Counted from the stretch's first letter, positions 1 to 9,147 are shown. The stretch: 64,000 bases of DNA from JACPNO01 sp963825405 (GCA_963825405.1 CAWGTB010000016.1:124001-188000), one strand, 5' to 3'. Notes: generated by a model not told the origin, from the sequence alone. A program made the numbers and translations.

Positions 1-149
1 TTTGGCTGGAGACCTGGGAACTTCAGGATCTGACTAGCGCCTCGTTCATCGAGAGCCAGCTCGACTCGCTCTGCCAGAGTGTCGTCAATCCGGTCGGTCG
101 CGAAGAAGCTTGCGCGGCTTTCGCCGAGAAGATTTCCAAGCGGACTTGA
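1..149 (+). CDS. C-terminal end of an unidentified protein
   Basis: An open frame enters from the left edge and stops at a TGA at 147-149, giving the last 48 or so residues (WLETWELQD... to ...EKISKRT). Composition is ordinary for a soluble protein, with alternating acidic and helical residues. I do not recognise the family. The stop is followed by a short palindromic repeat and then yebC, so it is probably the last gene of an upstream transcript. Confidence 0.5.
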   Translation, partial: WLETWELQDLTSASFIESQLDSLCQSVVNPVGREEACAAFAEKISKRT

Positions 150-160
150 AAACCCATCGG

Positions 161-186
161 CTCGTAGGGGCGGGTTTCAAACCGGC
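161..186. repeat. Short dispersed palindromic repeat, family A, copy 1
   Basis: The segment CTCGTAGGGGCGGGTTTCAA and the bases after it recur almost exactly at 11217-11247. The second copy has a perfect hairpin; this copy seems to lack one C in the right arm. It lies between the stop of the first partial gene and yebC. It may act as a transcription stop or be a REP-like element. Confidence 0.6.
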
Positions 187-288
187 CCTCTTCACACTGT
201 CCGTGCCCATAGCTCTGCCGCCCTGATTTTGTTATCCTCTAGTGTTGATCCCCGGCGCTGAAGCCGGGCCTTCCCTAGAGGTTTCAAC

Positions 289-1036
289 ATGTCAGGTCAT
301 TCCAAATGGGCGACGATCAAGCACAAGAAAGCCGCCCCCGACGCCAAGCGCGGGAAAGTGTTTACCCGCATCATCAAAGAAATCATGATCGCCGCCCGCA
401 CCGGCGGCGATCCGGACGGCAATCCCCGTCTGCGCACCGCCATCACTGGCCGCCAAGGGCTGTCAGCATGCCCTCCGACAACATCAAGAAGGCCATCATG
501 CGCGGCACCGGCGAACTCGAAGGCGGCCAGATCGACGAAGTCATGTTCGAAGGCTACGGTCCCGGCGGCGCGGCCGTGCTGGTGATTGTCGCCACCGACA
601 ATCGCAACCGCACGGTGAGCGAGATTCGCCACATGTTCTCCAAGAACGGCGGCAATCTCGGCGAGCAGGGCAGCGTCGCCTGGATGTTCGAGCGCAAGAG
701 CCAGATCCTGGTATCGCAGGACAAGGCCAGCGAAGACCAGCTGATGGACATCGTGCTCGACGCCGGCGCCGACGATCTGCGCAACGACGGCGACAGCTGG
801 GAAGTCCTCTCGCCGCCGCGAAGCTCACGAAGCCGTGCTGGCAGCGCTGCAGAAGGCCGGCATCGCAACCGACTTCGGCCGAAGTCGGCGATGGTACCCA
901 AGAATCTGATCAAGCTCGAAGGCAAGAACGCCGCCGCCATGCTGCGGCTGAGCGAGGCGCTGGAAGAGCACGACGACGTGCAGAACGTCTATTCGAACTT
1001 CGACGTCGACGAGAAGGAACTGGAAGCATCGCGTAG
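289..1036 (+). CDS. yebC: YebC/PmpR-family regulator / translation factor (frame-disrupted)
   Basis: The N-terminus MSGHSKWATIKHKKA is the YebC signature, and the later pieces NIKKAIMRGTGE, EGYGPGGAAVLV, NVYSNFDVDE match the family in order. The segments sit in different frames: shifts near 445, 820 and 885, and one near 1029 that would give a TAG at 1034-1036. Corrected length is about 245 residues, normal for the family. YebC proteins are cytoplasmic DNA-binding regulators or act in translation elongation. It sits 19 bp before ruvC, the common yebC-ruvC arrangement. The shifts look like sequence errors because every domain piece is intact. Start is the ATG at 289. Confidence 0.9.
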
Positions 1037-1054
1037 TCCGCGTAGCCCGGCGTC

Positions 1055-1579
1055 ATGCGGGTTCTGGGAATCGATTGCGGCACGGAGCGAACCGGTTACG
1101 GCGTGATCGATAGCGATGGCCGCACCCATCGCCTGGTGGCCGCCGGCGTGATCCGGACGTCCACGCGAAATCGCCGCTGGAAGCGCGGCTGCTGTGAAAT
1201 TGCCGACGGGGCTGCGCAGGGTGATTGTGCGCTATGCACCGGACGCGGCCGCGGTGGAAGAAGTCTTCTACGCCGTCAACGTCAAGACCGCGCTTGAAGC
1301 TTGCGCACGTGCGCGGCGTGGCGCTGCTGGCCATGTCCGAAGCCGGTCTGCGATTGGGCGAATACTCGCCGCTCGAGGTGAAGAGCAGCGTGGTGGGCTA
1401 TGGCCGCGCCGAGAAGTGCGCAGGTGCAGATGATGGTGCGCTCGCTGCTGCGGCTGGAAAGCGATCGCGTCGGAAGACGCTGCGACGGCGTCTGACGATG
1501 CTGCGATGCGCTTGCGATCGCCATCTGCCACGCCACTCACGCGGCGACCCAGCGCTGCATCGCGAGAGCGCAGCGATGA
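1055..1579 (+). CDS. ruvC: Holliday junction resolvase RuvC (frame-disrupted)
   Basis: MRVLGIDCGTERTGYGVI carries the first catalytic Asp (family: D-P-G; here D-C-G). Later pieces include AAAVEEVFYAVNVKTAL with the catalytic Glu region, and EDAADALAIAICH with the C-terminal Asp motif once frames are joined. RuvC cleaves four-way junctions with RuvAB. At least four shifts are needed; in AVNVKTALKLAHVRG the DNA reads gcgctTgaagctTgcgc, two extra T bases. Corrected length of about 174 residues is normal. The stop TGA overlaps the next ATG (ATGA). Confidence 0.9.
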
Positions 1580-2199
1580 AGCCTACGTGCGTGGTTACTC
1601 GCTCGCTGGCCGCTAGCTCTCGCCGCGGCCGAGCCGCGGCTGTCTCTTCTCCAAATCGTTTCCCGGCAGCGTACCCGCTTACGTGTCCATCACGCGTGGA
1701 CGCAACGGGAATGGCGAATACAAAGAGGCCCCGGATGACGACCGCCCGTTGAAATTCCAGCTTGCCGAAGCCGATGCGAGTGCGACTGTTCGCTTTGGCC
1801 GACAAGCTCGATCCGCTTCAAGCGGCCGCTGGAGTCGCCTGCCAAGGTGGCGCACATGGGCATGAAGACGTTCCGCTTCGAAGACGGCGCCGAGCAGCAC
1901 GAAGTGAAATTCAACTTCTCCGAAGATCTCGACGCCAAGCGCGCTGGCCGACTGGTTTGAGCGCATCTCCGAAACCGAGCAGAATTACTGATGTCTGGAG
2001 CGCGCGGCGAAATACGACAAACTGGGCGTGAAGAAAGCGCTGCTGCAGTTGGAGACCGCCATGGACCGCAAACGCGTTGTCGATGCGGAACAGCTCTTCT
2101 GCCGATGCTGGACCGCGTGGCCAAGAACGAAAGCTACCTCAACATGGCCCGTCGCGCGCCGCCGCGATCGCCGAATCGATTCGCGCCGCGAAGCCATGA
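1576..2199 (+). CDS. Exported protein of unknown function (frame-disrupted)
   Basis: After frame repair this is about 205 residues: a hydrophobic N-terminus, a segment PAYVSITxDRNGNGEYKEA that resembles a calcium-type DxNGNGxY loop, a middle segment KTFRFEDGAEQHEVKFNFSE, and a helical C-terminal half rich in Leu/Ala/Arg (LLQLETAMDRKRVVDAEQL). I do not recognise a named family. It overlaps ruvC upstream and the thioredoxin-like gene downstream by ATGA junctions, so it is probably translated with them. At least four frame shifts are needed, so boundaries are approximate. Confidence 0.5.
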
Positions 2200-3446
2200 C
2201 CCTGCGGGCGCCGTGCTGTCTCATTTGGCCGCTGGTCTGCACTGCGCAGCAGTCCGCTTCCGAGGCGGAACAGGAGGCGTTGAGCCGCTCTCGGCGAAGC
2301 CGGGTCGAGCCCGATCGAGCTGGTGCGGGCGCTGGAAGCTCATCTGGCGAAGTTTCCCGATTCACCCAAGCGGGCCGAACTGGAACGCGTGCTGGTGAAG
2401 GGCGCCATCGAAACCAAAGACGACCGGCGCATCATTCTCTACGGTGAGCGCGTGCTGGCCCGGGAGCAGGACGATCTGCAGGTGCTGGACCGGTGGCGCG
2501 CGCGCTTGCTGGCGGGCGAGCCGCGAAGCAGCCGAGCGCGCCCTGGAATACGCGACGCGCTACCGAGCAATTGACCGCGATGCGCGAGAGCTCGCAGCCG
2601 CCGCCGGCCGCTGGGAAAGGCGCAATGGATGGAGGAAGTGGACCGCGGCCTCGCGCGCGCGCTTGTCGCTCGAGGCCAGCGCCACCGGCAACCTGGGCAA
2701 GATGGATGAGGCGATCGCGCTGGCCGAACGCGGCTATGCGGAGTATCCCACTGCCGAGGCGCGCGCGGGAAGTGGGGCGCTGGCTGGCAAACTAGGCCGC
2801 CACGACGAAGCCATTCGCCCACCTGGCCGACGCGTTTACCATGGCCGATCCTCGCAACCAGCGATACCGATCGCGCGCAGGATCGCGGCGCATGGGCGAG
2901 TTGTAGGGCAAAGTCGAAGGGTTCGGAGAAGGGATTGGGCGATCTGATTCTGGAATCCTACGACCGCACCACCGCCCTGGTAGCCACGCGCCGCCTGCAG
3001 GCCGCAGCAGGCGACCCCAACACGCAGGCGGCCACGATTCTGGATTTCACGCTGTCCGGCCTGAACGGCGAAAAGTTGCAGTTGGCGGCCTTCAAGGGCA
3101 AGACCGTGGTCTTCGATTTCTGGGCCACCTGGTGCGGGCCCTGCCGCGCGCAGCATCCGTTGTATCGAGCAGGTGAAACAGCATTTCCGCCGCCGCCGAC
3201 GTGGTGTTCCTTTCCGTGAATACCGATGAGGAGCGGGACCAGGTAGAGCCGTTTCTCAAAGAACAGGATTGGAAAGCGCCGGTCTACTTCGAAGACGGCC
3301 TGGCGCGCATGCTGCATATCACCTCCATTCCGACCACGATTGTTCTCGACCGGCACGGCGAGGTGACCAGCCGCATGAATGGATTCTTGGCGGAGCGGTT
3401 TGTCGGCCAGCTTACCGGGCGAATCGAAGAAACGTTGAAGAACTGA
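2196..3446 (+). CDS. Exported TPR protein with C-terminal TlpA-like thioredoxin domain (frame-disrupted)
   Basis: The last 150 residues form a TlpA/ResA-type domain: LSGLNGEKLQLAAFKGKTVV, then FDFWATWCGPCRAQHP with the redox CxxC, a cis-Pro context SIPTTIVLDRHGEV, and a final helix. Ahead of it are about 200 residues of helical repeats (LVRALEAHLAKFPDS, GNLGKMDEAIALAERGY, KLGRHDEAIRHLADAF) of TPR type. The first 25 residues look like a signal peptide, so it should work outside the cytoplasm as a thiol-disulfide reductase. Shifts occur near 2220, 2310, 2515, 2570-2640, 2770-2930 and 3180. Confidence 0.8.
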
Positions 3447-3455
3447 CTGCACAAA

Positions 3456-4256
3456 ATGGAGCGAATCTGGTTGTGGCGGATGTTTCCTTTACTGGTGCTC
3501 CTGGGCGTGCCGCATTACGCGGCGGCACAGTGCGAACCTCCAGCGAATCCCGGGCCGTCGAGTCCGGACGTCGCAGCAACGGCTGAGCGGCCGGTTTCCC
3601 TGGCCGGTATGATCCCCAACATCGCGAGCGACCAGAAGCAAATCTGGTTTTTCCCCGCGAGCGTTGTGCATGGCAAGCATTGGAAGGCGGTGCTCGCGGT
3701 AACAGCCGCCACGGCAGCGCTGATTGCTCTCGATCCAGTGAACGGCACCTACTTCCGCCGCACCACCGATTACCGGCGCTTCAATGTGCTCTTCAGCGGA
3801 ACCCATACCTCGCTCGGCATCACGGCGGTGCCCGTTTCCTTCTACCTCGCTGGGCTGATCAGCAAGAATTCTTACGAGCGAAACACGGCTCTGATGGCCG
3901 CTGAAGCTGTAGCCGATTCGGAAATTCTCACTCTGGTGTTGAAGAATGCCGGCCATCGGCTACGGCCCGCAGCAATCCCGGCTCACGGCAACCTCTGGGA
4001 TACGTGGTTCGAGGATAAAGGCTACACCGTAGGCGGCGCCGGAAGTTTTCCCTCGGGTCATACTATCGCTGCTTTCTCGGTCGCCACGGTTTTCTCGCAT
4101 CGTTATGCCAGTCACCGCTGGGTCCCCTATGCCGCGTATGGCCTGGCGGGCATGGTGGGATTCTCCCGCGTCACCCTGTTGTCGCATTTCCCTTCCGACG
4201 TGTTCATGGGCGCCGCGCTGGGATATTCGATCAGCCGTTTCGCCGTACTGCGCTAG
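3456..4256 (+). CDS. Membrane/periplasmic PAP2-family phosphatase
   Basis: 266 residues with a signal-like N-terminus ending near AAAQ. All three PAP2 motifs are present and complete: KNAGHRLRP (KxxxxxxRP), FPSGHTIAAF (PSGH) and SRVTLLSHFPSDV (SRxxxxxHxxxD). Such enzymes dephosphorylate lipid or isoprenoid phosphates, for example undecaprenyl pyrophosphate or phosphatidic acid, on the outer face of the inner membrane. The exact substrate cannot be told. The frame is intact. The final residues SRFAVLR and stop have an odd near-copy at 5613-5637. Confidence 0.88.
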   Translation: MERIWLWRMFPLLVLLGVPHYAAAQCEPPANPGPSSPDVAATAERPVSLAGMIPNIASDQKQIWFFPASVVHGKHWKAVLAVTAATAALIALDPVNGTYFRRTTDYRRFNVLFSGTHTSLGITAVPVSFYLAGLISKNSYERNTALMAAEAVADSEILTLVLKNAGHRLRPAAIPAHGNLWDTWFEDKGYTVGGAGSFPSGHTIAAFSVATVFSHRYASHRWVPYAAYGLAGMVGFSRVTLLSHFPSDVFMGAALGYSISRFAVLR

Positions 4257-4312
4257 GACGACTGACCCAGCTGGTATAATGCCCGCGCAGTTGGTTTTGA
4301 GGTAACGCTGCA

Positions 4313-5344
4313 ATGCGACTTTCCATCGCGCTACTCGCCTGGCTTCTTCTGGCGCGCCCTGCTGGGGCGCAAGATACCCCTCCCGCTCCTACCGCGCAAC
4401 AACGGCAAGCGGAATCCAAGACCACGTACGCAGTTCTCACGAAAAGGGTCGAGCCGGAGTATACGCCAGAAGCTCGAGCAGCCGGCTTGCAAGGTTCAGT
4501 GGTCCTCTATCTGGATGTGAGTTCCGCCGGCGAAGTGGAGAAAGCGCAGGTGATTCAACGCTTAGGCCTGGGGCTCGACGAAAAAGCCATTGAGGCGGCG
4601 AAGCAGTGGCGCTTCACGCCGGGCACGAAAGATGGACAACCCGTCAAAGTAGCACAGTCGGCCGAGGTGAGTTTCCACCTGGATCCAATCAATTCCTGGC
4701 AGATTCGGCGAGCGGCTTATAACTTAAATTGGTCTGCAACCGAGCCGGTGAAGTATTTATCCAAGCCCGTACTCAGCCAATATACGAAACCGGGAAATGA
4801 TGCGTGCCCTTCCAGCGGTGATACGGTGATCGTGAGCCTGGAGATCAGCAGGCAGGGAGAGCCCGGCAATATCAAGGTGATCGAGCAACATCGCGAAGAG
4901 AGCGCCAATGCCGTCCTCCATGCAATCGCGCTATGGCGGTTTCAGCCCGGCTTGGTTGACGAAAAGCCGAGAGAGGGTACGGGCATTGTTGAGATGGAGT
5001 GCCGTGCCTCGGTTCCAGGCGGCAAGTCGCCGGAGGAACTCGCCGCTGCCCTGGTGCCGCACATGGTGGGGGGAGGCGTCTCTGTGCCTGTGGTTCTTTA
5101 CAAAGTGGATCCCGAATATACGGAGGACGCCCGCAAGGCGAAGTACATGGGTACCGTGACTCTTTTCCTGCAAGTGGACACATCGGGCCATGCCGCTAAC
5201 CTCCGGGTGCTCCAAGGGCTGGGCTTGGGATTGGATGAGAAAGCCATGGAGGCGGTTACCCAATGGCGATTCAAGCCCGCCATAAAGGATGGTGCGCCGG
5301 TGACGGTAATAGCAAACATTGCGGTCAACTTTCGCCTGTTGTGA
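4313..5344 (+). CDS. Exported TonB-family protein with three TonB C-terminal domains
   Basis: A 20-residue signal peptide (MRLSIALLAWLLLARPAGAQ) is followed by three TonB_C-like modules: about residues 40-125 (VEPEYTPEARAAGLQGSVVL ... AAKQWRFTPG), a divergent one at about 160-235 (VIVSLEISRQGEPGNIKVIE ... ALWRFQPG), and about 255-343 (VDPEYTEDARKAKYMGTVTL ... VTQWRFKPA). A canonical TonB has one such module, a membrane anchor and a Pro-rich linker; here there is a cleavable-looking signal and no Pro linker. Acidobacteria carry many such secreted TonB_C proteins of unknown role. The frame is intact. Confidence 0.85.
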   Translation: MRLSIALLAWLLLARPAGAQDTPPAPTAQQRQAESKTTYAVLTKRVEPEYTPEARAAGLQGSVVLYLDVSSAGEVEKAQVIQRLGLGLDEKAIEAAKQWRFTPGTKDGQPVKVAQSAEVSFHLDPINSWQIRRAAYNLNWSATEPVKYLSKPVLSQYTKPGNDACPSSGDTVIVSLEISRQGEPGNIKVIEQHREESANAVLHAIALWRFQPGLVDEKPREGTGIVEMECRASVPGGKSPEELAAALVPHMVGGGVSVPVVLYKVDPEYTEDARKAKYMGTVTLFLQVDTSGHAANLRVLQGLGLGLDEKAMEAVTQWRFKPAIKDGAPVTVIANIAVNFRLL

Positions 5345-5636
5345 CCTGCTCCGAGATCACGAGCGTGTAGCCATCCGGATTCCGAACTCTATGGTTCCGT
5401 ACTCCATCGTTTCCAGCGGCCAGACGACATCGACCTGCTCCTTGATCCGCTCGAATGTCGTGCACGCCATCCATTTCGAAATACAATGTGCCGGTAAAGC
5501 CAGGCTTGCCGCCCAGGTGAGAGCCGGTCGAAAGCATCATGTTGGTTTCGCCCGCCTGCAGCATACAGCTTTCGCCATCGCCCGGAGAGCGCCAGCACAG
5601 CTCAAAGCCCAGCCGTTTTGCCGTGCTGCGCTAGAC
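5325..5636 (-). pseudogene. Remnant of a VOC/glyoxalase-like protein, N-terminus missing
   Basis: On the minus strand the segments AKRLGFELCWRSPGDGESCM, PGFTGTLYFEMDGVHDI and, after one shift near 5462, FERIKEQVDVVWPLETMEYG and RNPDGYTLVISEQV follow the order of a VOC (glyoxalase/bleomycin-resistance fold) domain. The first beta strand and helix expected before the KRLGFEL motif are absent: in-frame TAG lies just upstream at about 5635. Its 3' end overlaps the end of the TonB gene by 20 bp. This looks like a truncated, probably dead gene; unlike other shifts here, an end is really missing. Confidence 0.65.
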
Positions 5637-5655
5637 TTGCGGAAGGGAGACTACC

Positions 5656-6177
5656 ATGCCGCATGGCGTTTCACGATGGATATTGCCCGCGCTCCTTCTG
5701 GCGTGTTTCGCTAACCAGGCGCCCGCTCAGGAGGCTCAACAAACTACTCTTCAAGCCCTGCTGAACGAAGTCAAACTGTTGCGTGCCGCGTTGGAGCGGA
5801 GTAACCAGCTTGCGCCCAGAATCCAAATCGCGCTGGCCCGGATGCAGTTCCAGGAAGAACGCGTCCGCAGCGCCACAAGGCGTGCGGAATCGGCGCACGA
5901 TGAACTTTCCAATGCACAGCGCCGGCGCGCCGAGCTTGCCGATACTCTCAAGGTTCTGGAAAGCCGGCAAAGCCTGGCCGCCGACGCCAACGCGCGTAAG
6001 GAGGTTGAGGATCAAATGGCCGGCATCAAGGCAGAGTGGGAGAAGTTCGACGGGATCGAGGAACAACTCCGGGCCCGCGACGGCGAAAGCCTTGCTGCCC
6101 TGCAGAGCGAGCAAACAAAGTGGAACGAGGTCAACGATCAGCTCGTTTCGCTGGAGCGCGGGCTGGCTGTTCCCTAG
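5656..6177 (+). CDS. Exported coiled-coil protein of unknown function
   Basis: 173 residues. A signal peptide (RWILPALLLACFANQAPAQ) precedes an almost wholly helical, charged region: LQALLNEVKLLRAALERSNQ, then RRAESAHDELSNAQRRRAEL and a long Glu/Lys/Gln-rich coiled coil to the end. No catalytic motif is visible. It may be a periplasmic structural or tethering protein. The start ATG follows GGAAGGGAGA at good spacing. The frame is intact. Confidence 0.7.
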   Translation: MPHGVSRWILPALLLACFANQAPAQEAQQTTLQALLNEVKLLRAALERSNQLAPRIQIALARMQFQEERVRSATRRAESAHDELSNAQRRRAELADTLKVLESRQSLAADANARKEVEDQMAGIKAEWEKFDGIEEQLRARDGESLAALQSEQTKWNEVNDQLVSLERGLAVP

Positions 6178-6213
6178 AAACCGCTCACCCTGCTCCTTGC
6201 CCGGGCTCCGTGC

Positions 6214-6341
6214 CCGGGACAGTATACTCAATTACCAATTACGGCGTTGCAAACAAAAGGGTGCAGCGTTCCTCAGGAAGGCTGGTGCGGCAAGTTAAGG
6301 CACTTGGGTCCAACAACAGGTGTTTGAGTATACTGTCCCGG
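6214..6341. repeat. Inverted-repeat element with 18-bp arms (MITE- or REP-like)
   Basis: CCGGGACAGTATACTCAA at 6214-6231 is repeated in inverted orientation at 6324-6341, separated by 92 bp without a plausible gene. It lies between two converging genes. The terminal sequence GGGACAGTATACTCAATT looks like the palindromic ends that accompany IS200-like/REP-associated transposases in many soil bacteria (recalled, not searched), so this may be a non-autonomous remnant. Confidence 0.7.
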
Positions 6342-6365
6342 AAATTGCAGGTCTACGACGCGCTT

Positions 6366-7295
6366 CTAGAGCTTTTGCAGGTGAATGCCGCCGTTCGAAG
6401 TTTCCAGATCGAGCAGCGGACCGCCGCCGCCGATGGTTCCCTCGAGGTGGTGCTTGCTTAGCGTGCCCTGCATCTGCACTTCGAAATCGGTGGAAATGGA
6501 ATTGTTCGAAGCGTGCGCCCGCAGCCGCGCTTTGATCGTGCTGGGCATGCGCACAGTGATGCTGCTGTTGCTGGTGGAAGCGTAAACGTCGTTCTGGTTC
6601 ACTTCGTCCAGCGTCAGCTCGATGCCGCCATTCGAGCTTTCGAGCTTCACCGGCCTGCCCGATTCGGTCTTGGTCAGATGCACATTGATGCTGCCGTTGG
6701 ACGTCGTGGCCTCGAGCGAGCCGCGCACTCCATCGGCGTGAATGCGGCCGTTCGAAGTCCGCAGGTTGGCACCGCCATCCAGTTGGTCGACGTCGATCGT
6801 GCCATTCGAAGTCTGCGCGTCCAGGCTTCCCTTCACGTTGGTGGCATGCAATGACCCATTGGACGAATGAAGACGCACGGGCCCGGTAACGTCGCTCACG
6901 CGAATGGCGCCGTTGGAGCTCTGGATGCGCTCCAGCTCCGTCTTGCGCGGAACGTGAATGATGTACTTCGCGCCCATATTGCCGCGCCGCTCGGAGGGAC
7001 GCACCGTGCGGATGTGGACCGAATCGTCGGAGGCAACGATGTCGATTTTGATCGCGTCGCGCATCTCCGGCGTCGAGGCGTACTTCACGCCCGAGACTTC
7101 GACCGAATCCTGATCCCAAGCCGAAATCTCGATCGAGCCGTTAAAATTCTCCACCGAAACACGCCCGCCGGATTTAAGCGGATACGAGTGGTGAAAGTCG
7201 GTGGTGAACTTGTCGGAGGACCCGAAATCCTCAAAATCACAAGCCGCCAAAGCGAGCATCGTGGGCAGCACAAGGAAAAGGGTTCGTCGAGACAT
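6366..7295 (-). CDS. DUF4097-type lipoprotein with beta-strand repeats
   Basis: About 309 residues. The N-terminus ends in LALAACDFEDF, a lipobox, so the protein is likely membrane-anchored outside the cytoplasm. The body is a run of 15-25 residue repeats with SNG motifs (QSSNGAIRVSDVTGPV, HSSNGSLHATNVKGSL, TSNGTIDVDQLDG, and so on), typical of the DUF4097 right-handed beta-helix or adhesin-like family. I chose the ATG at 7293-7295 because GAGAGGTGA precedes it; an upstream ATG at 7379 would overlap the neighbour and hide the lipobox. Function is unknown. Confidence 0.82.
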   Translation of the reverse strand: MSRRTLFLVLPTMLALAACDFEDFGSSDKFTTDFHHSYPLKSGGRVSVENFNGSIEISAWDQDSVEVSGVKYASTPEMRDAIKIDIVASDDSVHIRTVRPSERRGNMGAKYIIHVPRKTELERIQSSNGAIRVSDVTGPVRLHSSNGSLHATNVKGSLDAQTSNGTIDVDQLDGGANLRTSNGRIHADGVRGSLEATTSNGSINVHLTKTESGRPVKLESSNGGIELTLDEVNQNDVYASTSNSSITVRMPSTIKARLRAHASNNSISTDFEVQMQGTLSKHHLEGTIGGGGPLLDLETSNGGIHLQKL

Positions 7296-7345
7296 AGTCA
7301 CCTCTCCATGGTGTACGGAACTTCGCGGCCAGTAGTTCCTGGAAA

Positions 7346-8707
7346 TTATTTTAACTGCAAACCGGCCCGGTCCACCCACTGGCCGTTGAGCATAACGCGC
7401 TCTATTTTCCGTAAGTTGTGGACATCTTCGAGAGGATTGGCGTCCACCAGCACCAGGTCGGCGAATTTGCCAGGGTCGATCGTGCCCAGGTCAGCCAGTT
7501 TGCCCAGTGCAACCGCTCCCGTGCGCGTGGCCGCCACAATGACGTCCATGGGGGCGAGCCCTGCTTCGGCAAGCAGTTGCATTTCGCGGTGGGTCATCAG
7601 GCCGGGGAAATCGCTGGCCGAGCCGCCATCGGAACCGACGCCGATCAGCACGCCGGCCGCGGCGAGTTTGCGCGTGTTGCGCATGGCGCGGGCGAAATCC
7701 TCGCGTTCCTCCGCGGAAGGCTTGGCAGCCAGCGCGGCGCTTCTCACACCGGCGACCCGGTCAGGCTCGATTGAGCGGGCGACATCCGGATCGTCGAGAA
7801 GTTCGGGATGCTCGGTATAAAGCCAGGCCAGTTCCTGACGTACCAGCGTCGGCGCGAACACCGTGCGCAGTGAGCGCAGACGCGCCAGAAATTCGGGCGG
7901 AATGTCCTCGGTATCGCGAGCCATGTGGAGGAATCCGGCTGCGCCATTATCCACCAGGTGTTGGGTATCGGATAGCGTAGCGATGTGCGCCGTTACCGGA
8001 ATTTGGTACTTGCGCGCTTCATCCAGAATGGCTTCGATCACCGGCCGTTTGATCTTGATCGCCGGAGCGCCATCCACCCAAATCTTGATGGCGTCGACAT
8101 TCTGCCCGGCCAGAGCGTCCACACGCTTACGTGCCTCGTCCGGGGAATCGACCTCATTGACGATGTGGCCGACCTCCTGGGAAGGATGACCGCCAGGCGC
8201 CGTAAAGCCCGCGCCCGCAGTGAACAACCGCGTGGTGGCGAGGGTGCCGTCGCGCTCAGCCTTGCGCACCGCGAAAGCGGCGTCTTTGTCCGTGCCCATG
8301 CTGCGGACCGAAGTAACGCCAAAATAAAGATACGCGTTGAGATTGCGCTCGATACGCTCAGCCGTGTGGTCCGCGCCGACGAATACTGGACCTCCGCGCG
8401 CGCCCGGATGCACGTGTAGATCGATGAGGCCGGGAACCAGAAATTTCCCCGAGCCGTTGATTTTCTCCGAACCGGCGGGGATAGGGACACTGGCACGCGG
8501 GCCTGTGGCCCGAATCCGCGAGCCGGCTACGATCACTACGGAATCCGAAATCGGCGGCCCGCCGTTGCCATCGATCAGCACCGCGCCGATGATGGCCTTC
8601 TGATTGGACTCTTCCGGAGGCTTGCATCCGGACAAGATCAAGAACAGGAAAATTAGCGCCCAGAGCGCGGCGCGCAGTCCGGCATGGCGCCGCACTCCGG
8701 TCAGCAT
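7346..8707 (-). CDS. Amidohydrolase-family lipoprotein (imidazolonepropionase/prolidase-like)
   Basis: 453 residues. Signal peptide with lipobox LILSGCKPP. The metal-dependent hydrolase fold is shown by FLVPGLIDLHVHPGARGG (HxH), a bridging Lys in DAIKIWVDG, metal His in PVTAHIATL, a later FLHMARD, and GVGSDGGSASDFPG with the terminal Asp. The ending KFADLVLVDANPLEDVHNLR is characteristic. Relatives cleave cyclic amides or dipeptides; the substrate here is unknown. It precedes the DUF4097 gene by about 50 bp on the same strand and may be co-transcribed. Confidence 0.85.
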   Translation of the reverse strand: MLTGVRRHAGLRAALWALIFLFLILSGCKPPEESNQKAIIGAVLIDGNGGPPISDSVVIVAGSRIRATGPRASVPIPAGSEKINGSGKFLVPGLIDLHVHPGARGGPVFVGADHTAERIERNLNAYLYFGVTSVRSMGTDKDAAFAVRKAERDGTLATTRLFTAGAGFTAPGGHPSQEVGHIVNEVDSPDEARKRVDALAGQNVDAIKIWVDGAPAIKIKRPVIEAILDEARKYQIPVTAHIATLSDTQHLVDNGAAGFLHMARDTEDIPPEFLARLRSLRTVFAPTLVRQELAWLYTEHPELLDDPDVARSIEPDRVAGVRSAALAAKPSAEEREDFARAMRNTRKLAAAGVLIGVGSDGGSASDFPGLMTHREMQLLAEAGLAPMDVIVAATRTGAVALGKLADLGTIDPGKFADLVLVDANPLEDVHNLRKIERVMLNGQWVDRAGLQLK

Positions 8708-8722
8708 GAATATAGGGTCGCT

Positions 8723-9040
8723 TTATTCCGTCCGCACGTCAATGCGGGCCGCCATCAGCCTGGTTTTGTCGTCGAATTTGCCGAGACAGATCACGCGGCG
8801 TCCTTCTTTCAAATCATCCATCGAGCCGGGCTGGTTGCGTTTGGTAAACTTCGTGTCCGCGTTGAAGATCACGGTGTGCGGAGGATTGCTACCCTTGGCA
8901 ACCACGATTGTGGACGTGTCTTTATTTATGGTCTTGACCGTCCCCTCCACCCTGTCACCTTTATCGGCTGCGCTCGACTGGGGAGCCAGCAAGGTTACTG
9001 CCAACATCAGCGAAAGCACACTTAAAACAACGTAGCGCAT
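8723..9040 (-). CDS. Small exported protein, DUF5666-like
   Basis: About 105 residues from the ATG at 9038-9040, which follows AAGGAGCAAAAAGACG. A signal peptide (VLSVLSLMLAVTLLAPQSSA) is followed by a small beta-rich domain: GDRVEGTVKTINKDTSTIVV, a Lys/Arg-rich turn, and GRRVICLGKFDDKTRLMAAR. This resembles the OB-like DUF5666 family of exported proteins; the role is unknown. A longer frame to 9079 would add 13 residues with no ribosome site. Confidence 0.65.
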   Translation of the reverse strand: MRYVVLSVLSLMLAVTLLAPQSSAADKGDRVEGTVKTINKDTSTIVVAKGSNPPHTVIFNADTKFTKRNQPGSMDDLKEGRRVICLGKFDDKTRLMAARIDVRTE

Positions 9041-9147
9041 CGTCTTTTTGCTCCTTGTAAGAATTGTGGCACCGCGCAATGAACAAATATATTCCGGCGT
9101 CCGGAAAAAGTAAACCCCACTCGATTGTGGAGGCCGCAGAAGGCGCT

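Noticed and set aside
289..1579. yebC and ruvC as true pseudogenes
   Set aside because: All motif pieces remain in order and the shifts are single bases in a window where several essential genes are hit the same way; sequence error is simpler.
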